Source of the DNA: an uncultured bacterium | Lineage (GTDB): Bacteria > Planctomycetota > UBA1135 > GCA-002686595 | Reading direction: 5' to 3' | NCBI GenBank assembly: GCA_937905825.1 | Contig: CALCXM010000154.1 | Location: forward strand, 34,992 to 98,991 | DNA: 64,000 nt | Shown here: in pieces, positions 1 through 8,614 of the stretch | Position numbering within the stretch: position 1 is the first letter of the stretch | Layout: each line of letters starts with the position of its first letter | Translations under genes and position numbers: made by a program | The notes under the pieces: generated by a model | Database searches by the model: none | Told to the model about the DNA's origin: nothing | The model's input: only the letters and a program-made list of their open reading frames with translations

Positions 1-1529
1 AGTCGGCTCGGGCTCGTGTTACCACGGAAAGATCGCATCTCGTGGGGGTGCTGGAGATCGAACTCGCCATCCCAATTCATCGAAGTCCACATGGACACCG
101 AGAGCGGTTCGATCGGCTCTTGGGTTTGGGAGTTCAAGACCGTCAGGAAGGAAGGGTGCAGGGCGTAGCCGGGCAAGTCATAGGTCGCGCGACTGCCGGG
201 CTCGACGCGAAAGTGGTGGGTGACTAGATCGGGCTCGCGAACCAAGTAGTACTCCCCCGCGAGCAACTCGACGGGCCCCCACTCGCCGTTGACGGAGAAG
301 GAGATCGGCGCAACCACGTCGCGGGACATGGTCCGCTTGGCGTTCGGGGAGACGGGCACCACGCGCACCTTCTCGGGCAGGCTCGACTGGCCGACTTCGG
401 GGGAGATACGAAAGGTCACCTGCCCGGGGTCGCTGGCGCGTTCGGGGGTGACGGCGCTGAGTCGCACGACCTGTTGCTGCTCGGCTTTCAACTCAAGGGC
501 TGCGCTCGCCACGACCAATCCATTTGGGAAGCTCTCGGTAAGCGCCTCGAGGGAAACCCAGTAGAACCCGAGTTCCAAGGAGTCGATGACCGTGGGCGCG
601 CCGATCGCGTACTGCTCGAGGGGCTCTACGCTTTCGGGATACTCTTTTCCGCTGCGTCCTCGATACAGCCGGACCTTGTAGTCCTCCGGGTTCCCTATGA
701 GTCCGTCGGCCCAAACTTGTAGGGTGCATTCGGAAGCCAAGTGGACCGTGATCGAGTCCCGCGGGAGGCTTTCCGGGAACTGGTAGCGGAAGGGAATCGC
801 GCCAGGAGCGACGAACCAGAATTGGCCGTGGGTTTCGGGTTCAATCGGCAGCGTGAAAGGACTGCGCACGCGCTCTAGGATTCGCTTGTCGTTGTCCGCG
901 GGACCGAGTTGGAGCTTGCCGCCGAAGTCCACGTCCAAGAGCTTTCGGCTGGGGAAAGCCACTCGCCAAACGTCGACGGATTGCAAGTGCGCGCCTGTCT
1001 TCCTCGACTTGACGGAGACTTGAACCGTGCGCTGGCCCCAAGAAAAGTAGACGAGGTTTTCTTCTCCGGCTCGCAGGGTCGCGCCTGGGTCAAGTAGAGC
1101 GTCGGCAACTTCCGAAAACTGCGCGCTCAACAATCGAACCGGCCCTTTCACGTTGCTGCGGAAATCAAAGCTGCCCTCGACGACATCGATGATCCGCTCC
1201 GTGCCCGGCTCACCAACTTGAAGCGTGCAACGGCCCTCGCCACGGAACCTCGCGAAGTCCAGCGGGTCACCGATCAGGAATTCGCCCTGATAGAGTTCTC
1301 CGGCCACCTCCTCGGTTTCCTCAGCGATCAGTTCACGGTGGACGCTCGCCGACCGATCGCGATCCATGGAAACCTGCGCTTCTTGCAGATCGCCGGCCAC
1401 GCTTGGATCCGCGCGCTCCCCACTCTCATAGCCGAGGGAAGCAACATCCCGCGCGGAGGCCTTCATCACAGAGAGGATGAGCACACCTGCCCCAAGGAGC
1501 ACCAGCAAAATGAATGAGGGTCGCGTCAT
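1..1529 (-). CDS. Secreted or membrane-anchored beta-rich protein, C-terminus cut by the window edge
   Basis: An uninterrupted minus-strand frame runs from an ATG at 1529 to the left edge, giving 509 codons without a stop. The first 25 residues (MTRPSFILLVLLGAGVLILS...) are a signal peptide or membrane anchor. The rest is rich in Val, Glu, Pro and Tyr, with motifs such as VELLAGEYYLVREPD that resemble the beta-sandwich carboxypeptidase-regulatory-like modules in large planctomycete surface proteins. I do not recognise a catalytic domain. A purine-rich GAGATTGAG lies directly before the start. It is the most downstream gene of a minus-strand run. It resembles in style, but is not obviously a copy of, the lipoprotein at 37354-39273. 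The function is unknown. Confidence 0.75.
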   Translation of the reverse strand, partial: MTRPSFILLVLLGAGVLILSVMKASARDVASLGYESGERADPSVAGDLQEAQVSMDRDRSASVHRELIAEETEEVAGELYQGEFLIGDPLDFARFRGEGRCTLQVGEPGTERIIDVVEGSFDFRSNVKGPVRLLSAQFSEVADALLDPGATLRAGEENLVYFSWGQRTVQVSVKSRKTGAHLQSVDVWRVAFPSRKLLDVDFGGKLQLGPADNDKRILERVRSPFTLPIEPETHGQFWFVAPGAIPFRYQFPESLPRDSITVHLASECTLQVWADGLIGNPEDYKVRLYRGRSGKEYPESVEPLEQYAIGAPTVIDSLELGFYWVSLEALTESFPNGLVVASAALELKAEQQQVVRLSAVTPERASDPGQVTFRISPEVGQSSLPEKVRVVPVSPNAKRTMSRDVVAPISFSVNGEWGPVELLAGEYYLVREPDLVTHHFRVEPGSRATYDLPGYALHPSFLTVLNSQTQEPIEPLSVSMWTSMNWDGEFDLQHPHEMRSFRGNTSPSR

Positions 1530-1704
1530 CTCAATCTCGTCTAGCCGAGGACGGAATGAATCCTAGCACGCTGAAGAGTCGAATCGTCCCCCGCAGCAAG
1601 TGGCTTGCAAGCGCAGGGACAATTGCGGAGCTACCTGCCAAGGACAAGATTGAGGGTCCGAGCGCAGTTGCGCTCGGGGATCGTTGAAGTCGTGAACCGC
1701 CCGC

Positions 1705-2082
1705 TCACTGGCATGCGGAGCAACTCACTCGCAACCCGCCGTTGTCTCCCCACAGCACGGTGATTCCGAACCACTCCTCATTCAGTCCGTAGAACACAAG
1801 CCCGCCGTCTCCGGGGATGATGTCGCCGCTCGCCGTGCCCGCTCCGCTCAAGGAACACCCGAGCCCGTCGCAAGGTCCGCAAGTGACGTTCGATGCGATC
1901 TCGACGATGCTATCGACCGCGTCCTGCGCGCTTTCTCGGGACGTACCGGTCATGGTTCCGCTCTGGGGCACGTCCGTGTCGAGGGTCGATGACGCGCAAT
2001 CCAGGTCTTCGGAAGGGGCCTCGGCGACTAGGGTTGTGAAGGTCAGCAATCCGAGCGCGATGGCAATAGCAGTTCGTTTCAT
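1705..2082 (-). CDS. Small secreted cysteine-rich protein
   Basis: This encodes 125 residues with a clear signal peptide (MKRTAIAIALGLLTFTTLVAEA). The frame is open further upstream, but the ATG at 2082 is preceded by AGGAGA at a good distance and begins exactly at the signal peptide, so I chose it. The mature part has six Cys in three groups (DC, then TCGPC plus GC, then SCSAC at the extreme C-terminus), suggesting disulfide bonding or metal binding outside the cytoplasm. The start of the mature chain is Thr/Ser rich, the end Gly rich. There is no recognised domain. It is separated from its neighbours by 175 bp downstream and by a terminator upstream, so it is probably transcribed alone. Confidence 0.7.
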   Translation of the reverse strand: MKRTAIAIALGLLTFTTLVAEAPSEDLDCASSTLDTDVPQSGTMTGTSRESAQDAVDSIVEIASNVTCGPCDGLGCSLSGAGTASGDIIPGDGGLVFYGLNEEWFGITVLWGDNGGLRVSCSACQ

Positions 2083-2418
2083 AGGGTCTCCTGTGGGGGT
2101 CTCATTGCGGGCTTGGCAGGCCAGAAGCCAGCCGAGCAGAACTCCGTCAATTCCAAAGTAACCCCATATAGCGATAGCGGTTGACCGACTGGACAAAATC
2201 ATCTCTCCAGAGACAACCGCGTCGCTTGATCGCCGACTCGAAAAGGCTGTCATACCGGGATTATTCGATCTAGCCGTGGGCTGCGATAGCGGGCGCTCAC
2301 GGAGCCGCCTCTGCAGGCCTCAGAGCCCCGAAAAGGCCCGCTTTGCTCCACAAAAAAACCCGGCCAGTGAGCGCTTTCACTGGCCGGGCCTTCTGTATCG
2401 AGAAGCGTTGGCTTCTAG
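2083..2418. other. Intergenic region with a terminator
   Basis: This 336-bp stretch lies between the Cys-rich secreted protein and the radical SAM gene, both on the minus strand. It holds the Shine-Dalgarno site of the former at its left end and the strong rho-independent terminator at 2352-2388. The minus-strand open frame extending to 2253 is only an upstream extension of the small secreted protein. I see no other gene. Confidence 0.6.
2352..2388 (-). terminator. Rho-independent terminator of the radical SAM gene
   Basis: A perfect 12-bp stem (CCCGGCCAGTGA paired with TCACTGGCCGGG) closes a 6-nt loop. On the minus strand it is followed by seven T residues. It lies 31 bp past the stop codon of the radical SAM gene and so ends the long minus-strand unit that begins with pepN or later genes. 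Confidence 0.92.
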
Positions 2419-4047
2419 CTACTTCGCGGAAACCTTCTCCGGGCGGGTGCCGGGAAGGAAGCTGGCGTGGTCCGGATCGATGAAGGACCCGGCGCGTTTG
2501 GAGTCGCCGCTGAGCTTGCGGGCGAAGTTGTTGTAGACGCTGAACGCTTTCGCTTCGACGCGACCGGCGAAGGAAGAGTAGCTGCCATCCGCCAGACGGC
2601 GACCGGCGCGCTTCTCCCAGAGACCGCGGAAGTTGCGGGCGAAGCCGTAATCCAAGGTCACGTAGTGCTGGTACATCTTGCGCATGTTGGCGATGTGGTC
2701 CGGGATCTTGCCGGGCCAGGTCTCCTCCATGTGGTACTCGCCGATCGAACCCCATTCCTTAATGGTCTGGGGCGCGACGTAGCCGAGCTCGATCGCTTGC
2801 TCCCACATGACCGTGCCGGGGATCGGACGATAAGGCCAAACCGTCGGGCGGGCCAGGGGCGCTGCCACGTGCAAGCGGCGGCACTGGTCGATGGTCTGGG
2901 ACATCGAGTCGGCCTGCTCGTGGGGAAAGCCGATGATGTAGGTCACCGAGGCGCAGATGCCGCGCTTGTCCATCTCGACGGAGGCGGCGATGTTGTCGTC
3001 GCCCAGGATCGGCTTGCCGATCTTCTCCATCATGGCATCGGAGCCCGCTTCGGCACCGATCTCGGCGATGTAGAGGCCCGATTCCGCGATGGCGTCGAGG
3101 GTCTCTTTCTTGTAGTTGAGGATCGAGTGCGTCTCGAGGAAAGCGTTGTACTTCCACTTGTAGCCGCGCTCGTTCTTCAGGTCGGCGAACTCGCGCACGC
3201 GCTTTTCAGCAACACCCCAGTTAGCATCGTGGAAACGCACCACGTCGAAGCCCCAACGGTCGTGCAATTCGCCCAGCTCGTCGAGCATGCGATCGCCCTT
3301 CATCGCTTTCCAACGACGACCGGTCACGATCGGGGAGCAGCAGAAGGTGCAGGGCTCGGGGCAGCCGTAGCTCGAGTAGTAGGTGATGCCGAAGTAGGGC
3401 TTGCGCTCCTCTCCGTTCTGTCCCGGACCGGGCATGCGCAGGTAGTCGCCGCTCGATTGAGCGCGCATCTGGTGCTCTCGGTAGGGCTCGATGTCGATCA
3501 GGTGCCAGGGATTCGCGGGCAGGTTCTCCCAGCTCACGACCCGGCGCGGCTCCGTGTGAACCACTTGGCCATCGCGCAGCAAAGCCAGACCGGACACGTT
3601 GTCCAAAGGCTCGCCCGCGTCGATCGCCTGGACCACATCGCGGAAGGTCAACTCGCCCTGGCCCATGACCACGGCGTCGTAGAAACCCGTCAGCAGCTGC
3701 AGGTCGTACTTCACGGTGGCAAACCAGCCGCCGATGATCTTGGGCAGATCGGGAAGTCGCTCGTGCAGCATCTTCGTGGCGTTGTAGCCGTCCACCACCA
3801 TGTATCCGAGGATCCCGGTGGTGGCATACATCATCGCGTCCTCACAGGCCTCGAACAGGCGCTGGTGGGCCTCCTCTTCGCTGTAGAGACTGGCGTCGAC
3901 GATCTGGACGTCATAGCCGTCCTCGAGGGGGAAACCAGCGATGGCCAGCAATTCCAGGGGGAGCAGATCCTTCGCCGAGGGCAAACCACGGCTTTGGTCC
4001 ACCTGCTGCGGCTGATAGAGAACGATCTTCTTCTTGCGTGAGATCAT
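2419..4047 (-). CDS. B12-binding-domain radical SAM protein
   Basis: A 542-residue protein. Residues 1-190 form the N-terminal cobalamin-binding-type Rossmann domain typical of this superfamily (VLYQPQQ..., then D-V-Q-I-V-D-A and the KIIGGWFAT turn). The radical SAM domain follows, with the [4Fe-4S] cluster motif CPEPCTFC (C229, C233, C236, the canonical CX3CX2C). Later motifs include AEIGAEAGSD and YIIGFPHEQ, expected for the SAM-binding barrel. This class includes methyltransferases and ring-forming enzymes; the substrate cannot be read from sequence. It lies 127 bp after pdxA in the same direction and ends at a strong terminator. The ATG start at 4047 agrees with the usual start of the B12 domain. 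The closest reading is a Bchl/hopanoid-type B12 radical SAM enzyme of unknown specificity. Confidence 0.9.
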   Translation of the reverse strand: MISRKKKIVLYQPQQVDQSRGLPSAKDLLPLELLAIAGFPLEDGYDVQIVDASLYSEEEAHQRLFEACEDAMMYATTGILGYMVVDGYNATKMLHERLPDLPKIIGGWFATVKYDLQLLTGFYDAVVMGQGELTFRDVVQAIDAGEPLDNVSGLALLRDGQVVHTEPRRVVSWENLPANPWHLIDIEPYREHQMRAQSSGDYLRMPGPGQNGEERKPYFGITYYSSYGCPEPCTFCCSPIVTGRRWKAMKGDRMLDELGELHDRWGFDVVRFHDANWGVAEKRVREFADLKNERGYKWKYNAFLETHSILNYKKETLDAIAESGLYIAEIGAEAGSDAMMEKIGKPILGDDNIAASVEMDKRGICASVTYIIGFPHEQADSMSQTIDQCRRLHVAAPLARPTVWPYRPIPGTVMWEQAIELGYVAPQTIKEWGSIGEYHMEETWPGKIPDHIANMRKMYQHYVTLDYGFARNFRGLWEKRAGRRLADGSYSSFAGRVEAKAFSVYNNFARKLSGDSKRAGSFIDPDHASFLPGTRPEKVSAK

Positions 4048-4174
4048 GGATGTCGGTCAAGGGGCCCAAGGGGGCCGATTGGAGGGGGATTCGGAGCGCT
4101 CCGAAGTGTACCGGATAAATTTGGATTGGGCGGTATCCTCTCAGATCGGCCCAACAAGGGAAGCAGACCGGAGC

Positions 4175-5176
4175 CTATTCCTGGCTCAAGAGACGGGATC
4201 GACGTCTCGCCAGGGCCCACTCGGCGGCCTGCAACAAAGTGACCTTGAGGTCTTCATGCCGAGCCTTGCCGGTCCCGACGATGTCGAAGCCCGTGCCGTG
4301 CGCCGGGGAAAGCCGCAGGTACGGAAGACCGAAGAGCAGGGTCATGCCCTTGCCCTCCCCGAGCAGCTTGATTGGGATGAAGGCCTGGTCGTGATAGAGG
4401 GCCAGCACCCCGTCGTAGTCGCCGGCGGCCGCCTGGGCGAAAATTGCATCGGGCGAGATCGGGCCGCTGACGTCGACGCCTTCTTCCTGAGCGCGACGAC
4501 AAGCAGGCCCGAGGATCTCGATCTCTTCGCGGCCGAGCACCCCGCCCTCCCCGGCGTGCGGGTTCAGGCCGGCGAGCCCCAGGCGCGGCTTCTCGAATCC
4601 GAGTCGGCACAGGCCGTCATTCAACATGTGCAGGTGCCGCAGGATCTCGTCCCCGTCGATGCGTTGCAGGGCGACCTTCAAGGGCAAGTGCCTCGTAAGC
4701 AACAGCACGCGCAACTGGCCGGCGATGGCCAGCATCTGATGGTCGTCAACCCCGCACCAGCGGCCCAAGAGTTCCGTCTGGCCTTCCACGTGGACACCGG
4801 CCAGGTGCAGAGCTTCCTTCGAAACGGGGCTCGTCACCAGGGCGTCCACTTCGTCGGCGATGGCCAGCTCGTGGCCGATGCGCAGGGCGGCCAGGGCCGC
4901 TTCACCGCACGCGGCTTGCACGCGGCCTTGCTCCCAGGAATCGGGAGCGGCGCTTTCGATCCAAACCGCGTCGCCAGCGCTGAGCTCCGCGCGCAGGTTC
5001 GAGGTTTGCTCGCGGGAGATCGACCGAATGCTCGCGGGACGAAAGTTCGCAGGACCGATCACCACCAGCCCCATGGCCCCTCGCAGCTCCGGCAAGTCCA
5101 GAACGCGCAGGGCGATCTCTGGCCCGATGCCGGCCGGATCCCCCAGGGTCAGGGCTATGAGTGCAGTGGTCGCCAT
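4175..5176 (-). CDS. pdxA: 4-hydroxythreonine-4-phosphate dehydrogenase
   Basis: A 333-residue protein, the usual PdxA length. It oxidises 4-phosphohydroxy-L-threonine with NAD in the DXP-dependent pyridoxal 5'-phosphate pathway, giving the ketone that PdxJ condenses. Visible family motifs are GDPAGIGPE near residue 12, TSPVSKEAL near 115, GQTELLG near 132, LNPHAGEGG near 205 with the metal-binding His, GPISPDAIF near 238, and LYHDQ near 260 with a second metal His. The ATG at 5176 is 9 bp after the stop of the SbcC-like gene, so the two are probably cotranscribed, although I see no functional link. Close PdxA2 homologues act on other substrates, so the exact specificity is inferred. Confidence 0.95.
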   Translation of the reverse strand: MATTALIALTLGDPAGIGPEIALRVLDLPELRGAMGLVVIGPANFRPASIRSISREQTSNLRAELSAGDAVWIESAAPDSWEQGRVQAACGEAALAALRIGHELAIADEVDALVTSPVSKEALHLAGVHVEGQTELLGRWCGVDDHQMLAIAGQLRVLLLTRHLPLKVALQRIDGDEILRHLHMLNDGLCRLGFEKPRLGLAGLNPHAGEGGVLGREEIEILGPACRRAQEEGVDVSGPISPDAIFAQAAAGDYDGVLALYHDQAFIPIKLLGEGKGMTLLFGLPYLRLSPAHGTGFDIVGTGKARHEDLKVTLLQAAEWALARRRSRLLSQE

Positions 5177-5185
5177 GGGCGAAGT

Positions 5186-8100
5186 TTAGTCGTTGCAGGC
5201 CGTGGGGCCCACCCACTGCTCGAAGGCATTCGCCAACTGCGCCAGTTCTTCGCGGGTCACGGTGCCTTGGGCCACGTGGGCTTGGCCGGCGGCGAGGCAA
5301 CGTTCCTGGCGCTGCGCAGGGCTCAGGATCTCGTCCTCGGTGAAGAGGCCGCGCTTCTCCAGATCCCCTTGAAGCTCGTCGCGCTTGTTCTTGTTGAAGC
5401 GTTTGAGCCGCGGATCGCGGTCCTTGGCTTTGACGTCAATGGCTGCAATCAGGGCCCGGGCGTCACCGCCGAGTTCCTCGTTGATCGTCACCAGGTGCTC
5501 GATGTAGGCACTCTTGGCGAGCGGGCCGTCGCGCAGCACTTCGGGGTTGAGGTGCGGGGCACGGCCGACTTGGTAGTGATCGAGCCAGGCAGCCGCCACA
5601 TCCCGGCGAGCTTGCAACTTGGCTCTTTGGGCAGCGTCCCAGACTCCGTCTTGCCCCTGCAAGAAGTGCAGGGCGCGTCCGACGGTCTCCACGCGTTCGC
5701 GCAAGAGTTGATGCAACCCGGCGCAGTCCTCTCCGCAAAGGTAGTAGAGGTGCAAGGCGTCCACGCCGGCGAAGGCGTCGATGCGTGGGACGCGCAAGCG
5801 CTTGGCGTAGGCAGTGATGCTCTCGCCTTCTTCGGGGGCCAACACGCTCGGGATCGGTTGGGTGCTGAGGACCTCCGCTGCACGAACTTCGCCGCGCATC
5901 TGATCCAGGTCAAAAGTGCGCGCAGGTTCGGCGTCGAGCTCTTTCAAGACGTCTTCCAAGCGAGCCGCATCCGCGGGGTCGGAGGTCAAGAACATGATCT
6001 GGCGGCCGAGCTTCACCATCTCGTTCAAGCTGCGCACCACGTCGCGGAAACGCTCCGGGTCCGAGTTCGTGAGCGCTTCGTCGAGCACCAAGGGCAAAGG
6101 CTCGTCCAACTCGACGCTCTTGGCCACGGCCACGCGCAAGGCCAGTCCGAGTTGCGAGCGGGTGCCGCTGGAGAGTTCGGTCAGCTCTTTCTTCACCCCG
6201 TCCGTTTCGCGAATCTCGAAGGGCAAGCCGCTGCCCGTGTAGGTCGCCGCGAGCAGCTCGTAACGATGGCGCGTGAACTGCCCGAAGAGTTCGGTCGCGT
6301 CCCGCAGAATGTCGGGTTGGGAAAGGTTCTGGTGATCCTCGGCGACGCCCTCGAGCAGGAAGTCGGCGGCGGCCCCCTCGAGCAACTCGTCACGCAAGTC
6401 CCCCAGGTCGTCCCGCTTGCGGCGCTCTTCATCCAGGGCGTCGGTGATCTCGTGCCCCCCCTGAGCTCGTTCAATCTTGTTGGCGAGGGACGCCAGCTCT
6501 TCGTTCAGGGGCTGAAGCTTGGAAGCCAGTGCTTGAGTCTCCGCAAGCACCTCGGCGGCCAGATCCGGATCGTACGCGAGCAACTCCGGATGCTCATCCA
6601 AGCGCTTCTCGAGGGAACGAACCTCGCCCTTCAGAACACCGTGGGCTTCGCTGATTTGCTTCCACTCGTCGAGGCGATCCAAACGGCGCAACAACTCGCG
6701 CTCCCCTTCTTCGCCTAGGTCCAGATCCTGCAGAAAGCCCTCGCGGGCCTGAAGACCCTTCGCGAGTTGTTCCTTAGCGGATGCGATGCTGATCGTGGCC
6801 TGCTCGAGTTCGTCGCAAGCCTGTTGCCGAGCGCGCTCGCGATCCTGCAAGTTCGCGGTCGCCGCGCGCAAGTCGGCCCCGTTCTCGACGGGCTCCATGC
6901 GGAAGCGCGCGAGGACTTCGTTGGCCGCGGACAACTCGTTGGCCTTGCGCGCGCGAACGGTTTCCTTGGTCGCCGTGGCTTCGGCGAACGCGTGTCCAGC
7001 CGCCACTTGTCGACGCAACTCGTCCGCAACTTCGAGGAAGCGCAAGTTCGACGCCGCGGGCTCCAAACCCGTTTCGGCGCGTAACTCGGCTAGTTGCGCT
7101 TTGAACCCTGCGCGTTCCTCTGCAACGCGCCTTTGCTGACGCTCGGCGCGCTGGAGTTCTTCGCGCGCAATGCGTTGGGCCTCCTGTTCGGACATCTGCG
7201 CCTGCAGCTCTTCGATCCTTCGAGCCACCGTCTCCGGCTGCCAGTTGATTGCGCTGGCCGGGAAGAGTCGCTCGAACTCGGTCTGCAAGTGTCCGCGGCT
7301 GTCCGTCCGCGACTGAAGCCAAAGCCAGGCTGCGACGGCGATCAACCCCAGGGACAGCACCCAAGCCACCGGACTGGCGAGGGAAGTTGCAAGCTGCGAG
7401 GCAGCCAGCACAAGCCCCGACACTCCCAAGACCACGGGCAACCAGGCTGCCCCAGGAAGCGAAGCTCCCGCTTGCAACCAACTTCCCAAGAGGCCGATCC
7501 CCTGGGCGTAGGGTCCATCGGGAAGCGCGGCTTCAACGGATTCCGCAACGCCCACGACCTTCTCGTCCGCCTGCGCCTGGCGCGCATCCAGTTCTGCCAA
7601 TTTCGTCAGCAACGCTTCCAAGTTGGAAAAACGATCCAGCACACCGTCCGACGCTTGGCTCAGCCCTCGCAAGGCACGGCGGGCCTCCTGCATGTTCGCC
7701 GCAGCGGTTGCTTCCCCCTGGTGACTGTTGCGCACTTCTTCTTCGAGGCCCGCGATGACTTGCTCGCGCCGGCCGAGTAGCTCCAACTGATCTCGACTCA
7801 CCGGGACTTCGAGCGCACAGGACTCCAAGGCCCGCTCCGCTTTCGCCAGCTTCTCCTGTCCCTTGCGCAGGTCCTCTGAGCAGCGCGCGACCTCGGACTC
7901 GCAAGCCTCCCAATACTTGCGGGAGTCGCTGCGCAGGGCTTGCATGGAAGACGGGAATTCTGCGAGACGTTCCGCGGCTTGGGCCAAGTCCACGCGCTTG
8001 TTCGCTAGCTCGAAGGCGAGCTTCAGGAGCTGAACTCGATCGCCAGCTGAAATTGCTTGCTCCCGCAACTCGCTCTTCTCGTCGAGCTTCTGTTGTTCGA

Positions 8101-8614
8101 ACAGCAGGTCTCGGTGCCTCTCCGCCAACTCCTCACGCTTGCGCCGAGAACTCACCAGCTCGTTCTTGAGCTTGCTGGCCGTCGGGATGGCCGGGTTTGA
8201 ACGGCGGCTGCTGAACACTTGGGAAAGGTCAAAGCCCGCCAAGAGTTCCGTCCGGATCACGCGCTCGATCTCCGCTTCTGTGCCCTCATCGTTGAGAAAC
8301 TCATCCACCGAGAAACTGAAGCAACCACGGAAGCGGCGTTCGGGTAGAGCCGGCTGACCTTCGTCGCCCCAACGCGGCGCGGCTCCACTTTCGCGCAGGA
8401 CGGAAAGCCTGCGCCCGGCCACATCCCAACTGCCTGCTGCCGATCCTTGGAAATCCTCCGTCTCCCACAAGAGGCCGGCGATCGCGCGGCACAGGCTGGA
8501 CTTGCCAGATCCGTTGGCTCCAACGATGACGTTGAAGCCTGGACCTAGACCCTCGAGTTTGTACCCGGAGGTAAGCCCCTTGGAGCGTTGCAGGTCGAGG
8601 GTGGTGAGCTTCAT
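5186..8614 (-). CDS. SbcC/YhaN-like SMC-family ATPase with membrane hairpin
   Basis: A 1142-residue protein with split ABC-type ATPase halves. The Walker A GANGSGKSS is at 32-40; the signature LSSGTRSQ is near 814-821; the Walker B VLDEAL is near 843-848. Between them lie long Ala/Glu/Arg-rich coiled coils interrupted at about 391-434 by two hydrophobic segments, as in Bacillus YhaN, where Rad50/SbcC would carry a zinc hook. There is no CxxC hook. Residues from about 918 to 1142 form an extra C-terminal domain that I cannot assign. The ATG overlaps the stop of the nuclease gene (ATGA), so the two are translationally coupled and surely partners in double-strand-break or DNA-end processing, possibly at the membrane. 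The next gene, pdxA, follows after 9 bp. Confidence 0.88.
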   Translation of the reverse strand: MKLTTLDLQRSKGLTSGYKLEGLGPGFNVIVGANGSGKSSLCRAIAGLLWETEDFQGSAAGSWDVAGRRLSVLRESGAAPRWGDEGQPALPERRFRGCFSFSVDEFLNDEGTEAEIERVIRTELLAGFDLSQVFSSRRSNPAIPTASKLKNELVSSRRKREELAERHRDLLFEQQKLDEKSELREQAISAGDRVQLLKLAFELANKRVDLAQAAERLAEFPSSMQALRSDSRKYWEACESEVARCSEDLRKGQEKLAKAERALESCALEVPVSRDQLELLGRREQVIAGLEEEVRNSHQGEATAAANMQEARRALRGLSQASDGVLDRFSNLEALLTKLAELDARQAQADEKVVGVAESVEAALPDGPYAQGIGLLGSWLQAGASLPGAAWLPVVLGVSGLVLAASQLATSLASPVAWVLSLGLIAVAAWLWLQSRTDSRGHLQTEFERLFPASAINWQPETVARRIEELQAQMSEQEAQRIAREELQRAERQQRRVAEERAGFKAQLAELRAETGLEPAASNLRFLEVADELRRQVAAGHAFAEATATKETVRARKANELSAANEVLARFRMEPVENGADLRAATANLQDRERARQQACDELEQATISIASAKEQLAKGLQAREGFLQDLDLGEEGERELLRRLDRLDEWKQISEAHGVLKGEVRSLEKRLDEHPELLAYDPDLAAEVLAETQALASKLQPLNEELASLANKIERAQGGHEITDALDEERRKRDDLGDLRDELLEGAAADFLLEGVAEDHQNLSQPDILRDATELFGQFTRHRYELLAATYTGSGLPFEIRETDGVKKELTELSSGTRSQLGLALRVAVAKSVELDEPLPLVLDEALTNSDPERFRDVVRSLNEMVKLGRQIMFLTSDPADAARLEDVLKELDAEPARTFDLDQMRGEVRAAEVLSTQPIPSVLAPEEGESITAYAKRLRVPRIDAFAGVDALHLYYLCGEDCAGLHQLLRERVETVGRALHFLQGQDGVWDAAQRAKLQARRDVAAAWLDHYQVGRAPHLNPEVLRDGPLAKSAYIEHLVTINEELGGDARALIAAIDVKAKDRDPRLKRFNKNKRDELQGDLEKRGLFTEDEILSPAQRQERCLAAGQAHVAQGTVTREELAQLANAFEQWVGPTACND

